Of a stretch of DNA of 64,000 nucleotides, positions 38,271 to 45,435 are shown in pieces (the stretch's first letter is position 1; each line of letters opens with the position of its first letter). This stretch comes from Lysobacter sp. GTDB lineage: Bacteria; Pseudomonadota; Gammaproteobacteria; Xanthomonadales; Xanthomonadaceae. The stretch spans positions 1,054,001-1,118,000 of the forward strand of contig JABFRN010000001.1 of assembly GCA_013141175.1 (NCBI GenBank), in the 5' to 3' direction. The notes under the pieces are model-generated. The model saw only the letters and a program-made list of their open reading frames with translations, ran no database searches and was not told where the DNA came from. The translations under genes were made by a program, and so were the position numbers.

Positions 38271-39362
38271 TCAGAACGGGCTCGGCGGGCTGTAGACCGA
38301 CAGACCCCAACCCATGCGCTCGTGACCGTACTGGTTCCAGATCGGGCTCTTGCCGCCCGCGAAGGACGTGTAGCGGGCTGCGCCCGTGCCGGTGGTGCCG
38401 CCCCACAGACCCGCGGACACGGTGCCGCCGGTGTAGGTCGGATGGACGTCGTCCGACTGGATGTAGTCGTAGCTGCTCGCCGACGACACGAAGTGGGTGT
38501 TGGCGTCGCGCAGCGTCGGGCGGAGCGTCGAGGTGATGCGGGTCAGGTAGCTCGCCTCGCTTTCGCCCAGCACATAGCGCAGTGCATCGGAGTCGATCTG
38601 GCCGTCGCCGTTGCTGTCGTAATCGGCGCCCATGTATTGCGCGAAGTTGTCCGCGCACTGGAAGCCCTTCTGGCGGGCGTATTCGCACATCCAGTAGTTC
38701 ATCTGCGCGATCGCCGGGAGGAACTTCTCGCGCAGATTGACCTTGGCGCCGGTGACCGGATCGTTGCACGAGCTCAGTACGTTGTCGGCGTTGTAGCCGG
38801 GGTAGTACAGATTGCCGACGACCTTCAGCTTGACGCCGGAATAGGCGTTGGCGTTGATGTAGTTCATCGCGGACGAGACATAGGTCTTGCAGTTGTTCAC
38901 CGCCGTCGTCAGCACGCTGTAATTGCAGGTGCCGGTCTGGCCCTTGAAGCTGGTGCGCGCCTGCAGGCCGTCGTTGCCGCACATTTCGAAAGTCACCACG
39001 CGGGTCGAAGTGGCCTGCATGTACGAGCGTTCGGCGACGATCTTGTTGTTGTAGACATCGGAAGCGATCGCACCCGACTTGGCGCGACGCACGCTTTCGA
39101 TATCCGAGTTCCACAGCGCCGCCAGGTATTCCGCGTCGACCGTGGGCGCCGAATATTTGGCGGCGTTGGAAATGGAGCCGTTGTAACCGGCGTAGATCGA
39201 GTCGCCGTACGCGACGACACGGTACTTCGCGGTCGTGCCCGCGCGGTCGATGGTCCAGGACACGTTCTGGTTCAACGTGCTGGCCATCGCCGGCGAGCCG
39301 ATGGCCAGCAGGACGAGAGTGGGTAACAGCGCACGGATATTCTTGCCGAATCGGTTGGTCAT
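38271..39362 (-). CDS. secreted SGNH/GDSL hydrolase
   Basis: A 363-residue protein with a signal peptide (LLPTLVLLAIGSPAMA). SGNH blocks are visible: block I AYGDSIYAG (nucleophile Ser), block III EMCGNDG (Asn) and block V SDDVHPT (Asp and His). Between them lies DYDSNGDGQID, an EF-hand-like calcium loop. Cys pairs (CGN, CNYS, CKTY, CND, CEYARQKGFQC) suggest disulfides. Substrate probably an ester in the extracellular space. AAGGAAGC precedes the ATG at 39360-39362. The next gene on the strand starts 26 bp after its stop. Confidence 0.85.
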   Translation of the reverse strand: MTNRFGKNIRALLPTLVLLAIGSPAMASTLNQNVSWTIDRAGTTAKYRVVAYGDSIYAGYNGSISNAAKYSAPTVDAEYLAALWNSDIESVRRAKSGAIASDVYNNKIVAERSYMQATSTRVVTFEMCGNDGLQARTSFKGQTGTCNYSVLTTAVNNCKTYVSSAMNYINANAYSGVKLKVVGNLYYPGYNADNVLSSCNDPVTGAKVNLREKFLPAIAQMNYWMCEYARQKGFQCADNFAQYMGADYDSNGDGQIDSDALRYVLGESEASYLTRITSTLRPTLRDANTHFVSSASSYDYIQSDDVHPTYTGGTVSAGLWGGTTGTGAARYTSFAGGKSPIWNQYGHERMGWGLSVYSPPSPF

Positions 39363-40115
39363 GACCTGCTTCCTTGTATGAGATTGTGTGTCCCGGGAGA
39401 ACCTGGGGCGCTCCAGACGATCGCGACCCCATTTTTCATTGCCATCCGGACCTGACGGTCCCGCCCCCGAGCTTGGCGGGGCTAACCCTATCGTGTCCCC
39501 CCGGCAGGGTCAACACGGCGATCTGTTTGTCGCAGCGCAACATCGGTTTGCGGACACAGCATCGTTTTCCATTACGAAGTCGTGACAGCGTTGTCTGGCG
39601 CATCCGTCGAAATCGTCATGCGCGATCGCCCGCCTTGTCCATCGCCAACGGAGACAGGATGACAGGCAAGCAGGATGAAACAGAAACAGGATCTCCGGCA
39701 TATCGATGGCGCGCATCGCGATCGTCGATCGAACACCGATGGCAACGCCATGCATCGCACGCTTCCATTCCGATTCGCATCGCATCCAAGCATCAGGCGC
39801 GTGCGCCCGGCGCCAAACCACGCACGCACGACCGATGACATCGTCGTCACTGTTCGTCGTCGCTCCATCGTCACGACAATGGACATGAAGATCACGCGGC
39901 GTGCTGTCGCCGCGAACAGAAGCGCCGCGCCACAAGTCACGCTGTCGTTGCGCACATTCGCCGTGCATCTGCGAGCACATACGCTTCGATCGCGGTCTCG
40001 TACGCACGCACGCAACATCGATCGGAACGGACGTTCTGTTCGCAAGCGCCGTGTCCACGAGTGGTCGTGCGTGCGTGATCGCACCCACCATCAACCAGAG
40101 AGAGAGAGAGCACAC
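39363..40115. other. 753-base gene-free region
   Basis: No supported gene. It contains a hairpin CCCGCC / GGCGGG near 39461-39480 and a long stretch (39570-40080) rich in CGAT, GCATCG and CACGCA words with open frames on both strands that have no family signature. It ends in an AGAGAGAGAGAG purine run that is the ribosome-binding region of the next gene. Confidence 0.5.
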
Positions 40116-40439
40116 ATGAAAACCGTCAATCGTCGCATCACGCGCCGCACGCTCGGCGCCGCATTGCTGCTGAGCGCGGGCGCCTTCGCAGCGCCCGCGA
40201 TGGCCCTCCAATGCGCTTACATCCCCATGGACAACTATCAGTGCACCACGACGTATACGCCGCTTCCCGACGATATCCTGTTCTGGGCGGACGGCGCCGG
40301 CAACACGCAATGGGGCGGCACGCAGTTCACTGCGACATGCGACAGCTACGGCATGCTCGACGTCAGCCTGATCCGATGGAACGGACAGAGCTTCGAGGTC
40401 GTCGACGGCGCACGAGGCATGTGCCTGAGTGGATTCTGA
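40116..40439 (+). CDS. small exported cysteine-containing protein
   Basis: A 107-residue protein with an N-terminal signal containing two Arg pairs (RRITRRTLGAALLLSAGAFAAPAMA), compatible with Sec or Tat export. The mature part of about 78 residues has four Cys (LQCAY, YQCTT, ATCDS, GMCLS), probably two disulfides, and is Trp/Tyr-rich (DDILFWADGAGNTQWGG). It ends with GMCLSGF. The family is not recognised. The AGAGAGAGAGAG tract before the ATG serves as ribosome-binding site. The long gene-free region upstream may be its leader or promoter region. Confidence 0.7.
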   Translation: MKTVNRRITRRTLGAALLLSAGAFAAPAMALQCAYIPMDNYQCTTTYTPLPDDILFWADGAGNTQWGGTQFTATCDSYGMLDVSLIRWNGQSFEVVDGARGMCLSGF

Positions 40440-40582
40440 GCACTGCGGCGGGCGCACGTGCATGCGCCCGCATCCTCTCCAGCGGCACGAAGTGCCGGGG
40501 AATCCTCTTTTCGCGATCGCTGTATTTTCCCGCATGGAACCGATCACAATATCGCCCGGCTCCGAACGGCATCGACGACACC

Positions 40583-41239
40583 ATGATCGACCGCGACCTG
40601 CTCCATCGCGATGGCTATGCCCTGCTCCGTCAAGCGATCCCGGCAGAATGGCTGGGCGCGCTTCGCGATGCCTTCGATGCGGGCGTGAAACCATCGGCGC
40701 AATGGCCCGTTCCCCGCGGCGCGGACTGGCGTCATGCAATGCTCGATCTCGATGCGGACGTACAGGCCGTCTGCCGACTGCCGCGATTGCTGGCGGTGGT
40801 CGGTGCGTTGATCGGCGAACGGTTCTTCCTTGCCCAGGTCGAAGGCCGCGAGCCCTTGGCCGGAGGCGGCCGTCAGGGCCTGCACCGCGACCTGTCGGCG
40901 CAGCGGCCCGGCGATACCGTCAACGCCCTGGCCTTCTTCGACGACTACGGCCCCGGGAACGGCGCCACGCGTCTCGTCCCCGGCAGTCATCGCCCCGCGC
41001 CCGGCGAGCCGGCGTTCGACCTCAACGACGAATCCCGGTGCGTGCAGCTCGCAGGCAGCGCCGGCGACATCCTGGTGTTCGATGCCGATCTGCTGCATGC
41101 CGGCAGCCTCAATCCGACCGGTGCACGCCGTCGCTCCATCCTCATCGGCTATTTCGCCGAACCCCGCTACACCTCGCACCTTGCAACGGCGCATCTTCGC
41201 AACGTCCGGATGGAGACGCACGAGCGATTCGATCCGTAG
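40583..41239 (+). CDS. phytanoyl-CoA dioxygenase (PhyH) family protein
   Basis: A 218-residue Fe(II)/2-oxoglutarate-dependent oxygenase-like protein. It has the HxD metal motif in GLHRDLSA, the distal His in DADLLHAGSLNPTGARRRS and the following Arg that binds 2-oxoglutarate; 'GNGATRLVPGSHRPAPGE' is the typical PhyH loop. Substrate unknown. Its stop codon TAG is part of the GTAG head of a REP hairpin. The last 90 bases of the gene (about 41150-41239) recur, decayed, in each unit of the REP array downstream. Confidence 0.85.
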   Translation: MIDRDLLHRDGYALLRQAIPAEWLGALRDAFDAGVKPSAQWPVPRGADWRHAMLDLDADVQAVCRLPRLLAVVGALIGERFFLAQVEGREPLAGGGRQGLHRDLSAQRPGDTVNALAFFDDYGPGNGATRLVPGSHRPAPGEPAFDLNDESRCVQLAGSAGDILVFDADLLHAGSLNPTGARRRSILIGYFAEPRYTSHLATAHLRNVRMETHERFDP

Positions 41240-41257
41240 GGCGGGCTTCAACCCGCC
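41236..41257 (+). repeat. REP hairpin with GTAG head between dioxygenase and RAYT genes
   Basis: GTAG (41236-41239), stem GGCGGG, loop CTTCAA, CCCGCC. It carries the dioxygenase stop codon on the + strand and the last codons and stop of the RAYT gene on the minus strand. Confidence 0.8.
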
Positions 41258-41781
41258 TCGCGGGTCATCACATGACCGGTCGATTCCCCACTCCAGTCGG
41301 CAGGCAGAACGCCTTCCCGAACGAATCGATGGAACGACGAATGCGGCCAGTCGCCCACCCGCGAAACGTAGCGGTGTTTCACGGGATTGAAGTGGATGTA
41401 GTCGATGTGGTTGCGCAGATCCCGTTCGCCGCGGATCAGATGCTCCCAGTAGCGGCGTTGCCAGATGCCGCGTTCGTTACGTCTCCGCCTCGATTCCGGG
41501 ATACGCTCGCTCTGCGGCACGCGCTCACAGAAACCCTGCTTGATGCGCATCCAGCGTGTGGCGTAGTCCGCATCGCCATCTGGAAGCACCCAGAGGGCGT
41601 GCATGTGATTCGGCAAGACCACCCAGGCAATGCTCGCGAATGGCCGGGTCCGCATCACATCCCCCACGCTCGCGCGCAACGCATCAATCCGCTCGATCAG
41701 CAAAGACGACGATCGGTCGGCAAGATTGACCGTGAAAAAATACGTGCCGCCAGGCACCCACATGCGACGATAACTCGACAT
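41248..41781 (-). CDS. REP-associated tyrosine transposase (RAYT, IS200-like Y1)
   Basis: A 177-residue Y1 transposase. The HUH-type metal motif is HMH (His59, His61 in LPNHMHALWVLPDGD) and the catalytic Tyr is Tyr128 in DLRNHIDYIHFNPVKH, the signature of RAYT proteins that process REP hairpins as single strands. The start MSSYRRMWVPGG at 41781 is chosen because the longer frame begins inside a REP (MVELRCAYSTLL) and is an artefact. It lies between one REP (41236) and a nine-hairpin array (41880-42877) of related GTAG-headed REPs, the context expected of an active or recently active RAYT. Confidence 0.92.
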   Translation of the reverse strand: MSSYRRMWVPGGTYFFTVNLADRSSSLLIERIDALRASVGDVMRTRPFASIAWVVLPNHMHALWVLPDGDADYATRWMRIKQGFCERVPQSERIPESRRRRNERGIWQRRYWEHLIRGERDLRNHIDYIHFNPVKHRYVSRVGDWPHSSFHRFVREGVLPADWSGESTGHVMTREAG

Positions 41782-41879
41782 CGCCCAAGCGTGCCCGTCG
41801 CACCCGCCCATCGCCATCCGGCAACCTCGCACCGCACCGTCGGAATTTCCCGACCCCGACAACCCACACGCCCGTCCAA

Positions 41880-42877
41880 GTAGGGTGGAGTAAGCGCAGC
41901 GCAACTCCACCATCGTAACGAGACAAACGCATCTTCCCCATGCGCGAAACCATCCGCTCCGCTTTGTGTGCGTGGTGCTTGTGGTCGCGCAATGGTGGAG
42001 TTGCGCTGCGCTTACTCCACCCTACTTGCTGTTTCACCGAACCCGCTATGCCTCGCATCTCGAAACGGCGCATCTTCGCAACATCCGCATGGAAACGCAC
42101 GAGCGATTCGATTCGTAGGGTGGAGTAAGCGCAGCGCAACTCCACCATCGCATCAAGACAAACGCAACTTCCCCATGCGCGAAACCATCCGCTCCGCTTT
42201 GCGTGCGTGGTGCTTGTGGTCGCGCAATGGTGGAGTTGCGCTGCGCTTACTCCACCCTACTGGTTACTTCGTCGAGCTCGCTACGCCCCGCATTTCGAAA
42301 CGGCGCACCCGCGCAACGTCCGCATGGAAACGCGCGAGCGATTCGATTCGTAGGGTGGAGTAAGCGCAGCGCAACTCCACCATCGCATCAAGACAAACGC
42401 ATCTTCCCCATGCGCGAAACCATCCGCTCCGCTTTGTGCGCGTGGTGTCTGCGGTCACGCAATGGTGGAGTTGCGCTGCGCTTACTCCACCCTACTGGTT
42501 ACTTCGCCGAACCCGCTACGCCCCGCATCTCGAAACGGCGCACCCGCGCAACGTCCGCATGGAAACGCACGAGCGATTCGATTCGTAGGGTGGAGTAAGC
42601 GCAGCGCAACTCCACCATCGCATCAAGACAAACGCATCTTCCCCATGCGCGAAACCATCCGCTCCGCTTTGCGTGCTTGGTGTCTGTGGTCGCGCAGTGT
42701 CCGCATGAAAACGAACGAACAATTCGATCTGTAGGGTGGAGTAAGCGCAGCGCAACTCCACCATCGCAACAAGACAAAAGCATTTTCCCAGTGCGCGAAA
42801 CCATCCGCTCCGCTTTGCGTGCGTGGTGTCTGTGGTCACGCAATGGTGGAGTTGCGCTGCGCTTACTCCACCCTACT
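41880..42877. repeat. alternating REP array (BIME-like) with 235-base units
   Basis: Five forward REPs (GTAGGGTGGAGTAAGCGCAG..., starting 41880, 42115, 42350, 42585, 42731) alternate with four inverse REPs (starting about 41992, 42227, 42462, 42842). The first four forward copies are exactly 235 bases apart. Between each forward and inverse REP is an about 75-base spacer; after each inverse REP is an about 88-base segment matching the 3' end of the dioxygenase gene. The fourth unit has lost its inverse REP and part of that segment (146-base spacing). Each REP folds as GGTGGAGT...ACTCCACC. Confidence 0.92.
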
Positions 42878-42897
42878 TGCTACTTGCTTTTTTTGCT

Positions 42898-43863
42898 TCA
42901 GAAGCCACGTGAACGAAACGGAATTGTAGATCGGCGAACTCTGCTCTTAACTGACCCAAGATCACTTTTATCAAGCATTCTTTCGAATGCATTAATAGCA
43001 AGCACAGACCCATGAGACGGGCCGAGAATTATTTCAGCAATCAAATCAGAAAGATTTGGAATCCATGAAACCCTTCCATCAAGAGGGATTTTTAGTTTGG
43101 GCTGAAAACCTGTCACGCCAGCAGCGTAATCAACGTAATTTTCAAATAAATTTTCACTATCTCTTTCTGAGAAATATATCAATCTCCACTCATTCTCCTC
43201 CTTAAAGCCGCAATGCTTTGTAGTCAGAGATATGAATTTGATTTTTTCTAACAAATAAGATGCGGACAATCCCATTTTCTTATCACCAATTTCACTCAGC
43301 TTCCTTAAGAAAAAATCAGCAATCTTTTCGATTTCCTTTCTTATCAAAGCCTCTCTTTCTCCCGGAAGACAATATTTTACCGGGCCAAGAATGAAAGGCG
43401 AATCGTCTTGCGGGGTGATTTTTGCAGTATCAAATACTATAGCCACCCCTTCCCCATTAGATCCATAAGCTCTCCACATGGAGAGAATGCCATCACCATC
43501 TCCCTCCTCATGCATTGAGAAACAGGCCGCAAACAAGGACCTTGCATGGCCGTGATCATAAAGATCAACATGCTCTTGAAATAAATTAATAAACCTATCA
43601 AATCGATCATAACTTCCGCAGGCAGTCTCAACTCCTTTGTGGGTGGAGAGAATTTTTATTGCCTCACGGATGCCCCACTGCAGCTCTTCAACATCATTCA
43701 TTAATATTGGATGCGAGAGCCAAAGCTCTTTCCCCCGAAGAATAGCCTCTGCAGTCACCGCGGAAGTGTAATGAGCTAATAGTGGTCTAGCATTTGGATA
43801 ATCCTCCGGACCTTCAACCTCATCCCATAATAAATTCCATAGCTCATCCATCAAGGAATCCAT
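42898..43863 (-). CDS. DUF2971 protein in an AT-rich island
   Basis: A 321-residue soluble protein fitting DUF2971: 'LLAHYTSAVTAEAILRGKELWLSH' near the start, 'NDVEELQWGI', 'FAACFSMHEEGDGDGILSMWRAYG', 'GEGVAIVFD' and 'CGFKEENEWRLIYF'. Function unknown. DUF2971 genes often occur in accessory or defence regions; a distant likeness to ADP-ribosyltransferases (HYT...EWR) is speculation. The gene is clearly AT-rich with A/T third positions (runs of AAA, TTT, AAT), unlike every neighbour, so it was probably acquired recently. It lies between the REP array and nrdJb, 12 bp upstream... of which the nrdJb stop is found. Confidence 0.82.
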   Translation of the reverse strand: MDSLMDELWNLLWDEVEGPEDYPNARPLLAHYTSAVTAEAILRGKELWLSHPILMNDVEELQWGIREAIKILSTHKGVETACGSYDRFDRFINLFQEHVDLYDHGHARSLFAACFSMHEEGDGDGILSMWRAYGSNGEGVAIVFDTAKITPQDDSPFILGPVKYCLPGEREALIRKEIEKIADFFLRKLSEIGDKKMGLSASYLLEKIKFISLTTKHCGFKEENEWRLIYFSERDSENLFENYVDYAAGVTGFQPKLKIPLDGRVSWIPNLSDLIAEIILGPSHGSVLAINAFERMLDKSDLGSVKSRVRRSTIPFRSRGF

Positions 43864-43875
43864 TTTACCCCCCCC

Positions 43876-44649
43876 TCACCCACACTTCGAATACCCACAA
43901 TTCAAACAAGTAGCACACCCATCCATGATCACGATGGCTTTCGTGCTGCACTTGTGGCACATCGTCGCCGAAGGCGGAAAACTCACGCCTTCGCCGGTGA
44001 CTTCGATGTCTTCGTGATGCGCGGCGGGGGCCGCTCCGCTCACGTCAGGCTTTTTTTTTGAGCGGTTCTCTTCGTACGCGCGGCGCTTTTCGGCGATCAG
44101 CGCGCGCTGCGCATCGCTCATATCCGGGTCGTGCATCAAACCAATCGTCTTGAGGTGGTCTTCGACGATCATGCCCAGTTCGGCGACCAGCGAGGGCATG
44201 TACACGCCGCCGGCCTTGAAGTAGCCGCCCTTGGGGTCGAACACGGCTTTCATTTCCTCGACCAGGAAGGTGACGTCGCCGCCCTTGCGGAACACGGCGG
44301 ACATGATCCGGGTGAGCGCGACGATCCACTGGAAGTGTTCCATCGACTTGGAGTTGATGAAGATCTCGAAGGGGCGGCGCTGTTCGTGCTCGTTGCCGGC
44401 GTTGAGCACGATGTCGTTGATCGTCACGTACATGGCGTGTTCGACCAGCGGGGATTTGATCTTGTAGGTGCTGCCGATCAGCACTTCGGGGCGCTCGATG
44501 CGCTCGTGCATCTGGATGACGTCGGCGACGGGCAGGGCGATTTCGGCCTCGACGGTTTCGCGCGCGACCGCAGCGCCGGGGACGGCGGCCTTGTCTTCCG
44601 GTTTGACGACGGCGTAACCCTTGATTTTCTTGTCGATCTTGACGGCCAT
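43876..44649 (-). CDS. nrdJb: class II ribonucleotide reductase small component NrdJb
   Basis: A 257-residue protein matching the separate C-terminal component of split adenosylcobalamin-dependent ribonucleotide reductases. It begins MAVKIDKKIKGYAVVKPED, contains the TSCPD-type core 'GSTYKIKSPLVEHAMYVTINDIVLN...RPFEIFINSKSMEHFQW' and ends in a Cys-rich tail (MCHKCSTKAIVIMDGCATC then LNCGYSKCG) whose Cys pair delivers electrons to the active site of the large component. In Pseudomonas aeruginosa nrdJa and nrdJb are adjacent; here a histone-like gene sits between them. All three are on the minus strand. Confidence 0.92.
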   Translation of the reverse strand: MAVKIDKKIKGYAVVKPEDKAAVPGAAVARETVEAEIALPVADVIQMHERIERPEVLIGSTYKIKSPLVEHAMYVTINDIVLNAGNEHEQRRPFEIFINSKSMEHFQWIVALTRIMSAVFRKGGDVTFLVEEMKAVFDPKGGYFKAGGVYMPSLVAELGMIVEDHLKTIGLMHDPDMSDAQRALIAEKRRAYEENRSKKKPDVSGAAPAAHHEDIEVTGEGVSFPPSATMCHKCSTKAIVIMDGCATCLNCGYSKCG

Positions 44650-44700
44650 TGGTACGTGTTCCGATGCGGTGTTGGTGTGGGGTGTGTCCTGGTCTTGCCT

Positions 44701-44745
44701 ACCCCTCCCCGACCCTCCCCTTCGCGTTGCGAAAGGGAGGGAGGA
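44701..44745. repeat. CCCTCC-type hairpin repeat between nrdJb and the histone-like gene
   Basis: ACCCCTCCCCGACCCTCCCC and TTCGC, GTT, GCGAAAGGGAGGGAGG: one member of the dispersed hairpin family. Confidence 0.78.
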
Positions 44746-44751
44746 AGTGGA

Positions 44752-45243
44752 TTACTTCTTCTTCACCGCTTTCTTGGCGGCCTTTTTCGGCGCGGCCTTT
44801 TTCGCGGCTTTCTTCACCGCTTTCTTGGCGGGCGCTTTTTTGGCGACGGCTTTCCTGGCGGCTTTCTTCACGGTTTTCTTGACGGCGGCTTTCTTGGCCG
44901 TGGCCTTCTTCGCGACCTTCTTCACCGCTGTCCTGGTTGCGGCTTTCTTGGCGGCGACCTTCTTGGCGGCTTTCTTGGCGGTCTTCTTCGCGGCCTTCTT
45001 GGCGCCGGCGACCTTGGCCTTCACCGTCTTCACGGCGGAGGCGGCTTTGGCCTTGGCGTCGTCGACCGCTTTGCCGGCGGCCTTGCGGGCCTTGCCGGCG
45101 GTTTTCCTGGCTTTCTTCACCGCGCTACCGACCGCTTTGCCCGCTTTGGTGTTGGCGACCGCGTCGCCCACTTCCTTTGCCTTGTCGGCCACTGCTTCGG
45201 CGGCGTCGGAAATCGCTTCCGTGATCACATTGCCATTGCTCAT
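44752..45243 (-). CDS. histone H1-like Lys/Ala-rich DNA-binding protein
   Basis: A 163-residue, extremely basic protein. Residues 1-35 are a mixed helical segment (MSNGNVITEAISDAAEAVAD); from residue 40 it is almost only Lys, Ala, Val, Thr and Pro in KKA/AKK/KKAAKK repeats, like the C-terminal tail of eukaryotic histone H1, chlamydial Hc2 or AlgP of Pseudomonas. Such proteins bind DNA or RNA non-specifically and can compact the nucleoid. The gene lies between nrdJb and nrdJa on the same strand, an unusual position. The repetitive coding sequence is prone to length change. Confidence 0.88.
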   Translation of the reverse strand: MSNGNVITEAISDAAEAVADKAKEVGDAVANTKAGKAVGSAVKKARKTAGKARKAAGKAVDDAKAKAASAVKTVKAKVAGAKKAAKKTAKKAAKKVAAKKAATRTAVKKVAKKATAKKAAVKKTVKKAARKAVAKKAPAKKAVKKAAKKAAPKKAAKKAVKKK

Positions 45244-45374
45244 GGTGGTTCCTCGTCAGGGGATGCTCTGGGGTGACATCTTGGGGTTACGGGTCTTCGC
45301 CCGTGTGCGGAATGTAGCGCGATCCGTGGTGGTGCGGTGAAGTTGGCGACGCGGGATTTTCTGCGCGTTCGACG

Positions 45375-45421
45375 GGGGCGTTGCCCCCACCCCAACCCTC
45401 CCCCGCTTCGCAGGGGAGGGG
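45375..45421. repeat. hairpins between histone-like gene and nrdJa
   Basis: GGGGGC, GTT, GCCCCC (about 45375-45389) followed by ACCCTCCCCCGCTTCGCAGG and GGAGGGG, a member of the CCCTCC family. They may limit read-through from nrdJa. Confidence 0.7.
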
Positions 45422-45435
45422 GACGAACGCAGCGG

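Noticed and set aside
39572-40084. Minus-strand frame of 170 codons in the gene-free region
   Set aside because: Arg/Ser/Cys-rich with no domain, no ribosome-binding site and an unlikely composition.
41684-42843. Several short frames beginning MVELRCAYSTLL
   Set aside because: This string is the translation of the inverse REP hairpin itself, so the frames are repeat artefacts.
41880-42877. Regular 235-base repeats considered as a CRISPR array
   Set aside because: The units are much too long, include inverted hairpins and a gene fragment, and have nearly identical spacers. They are REPs beside a RAYT.
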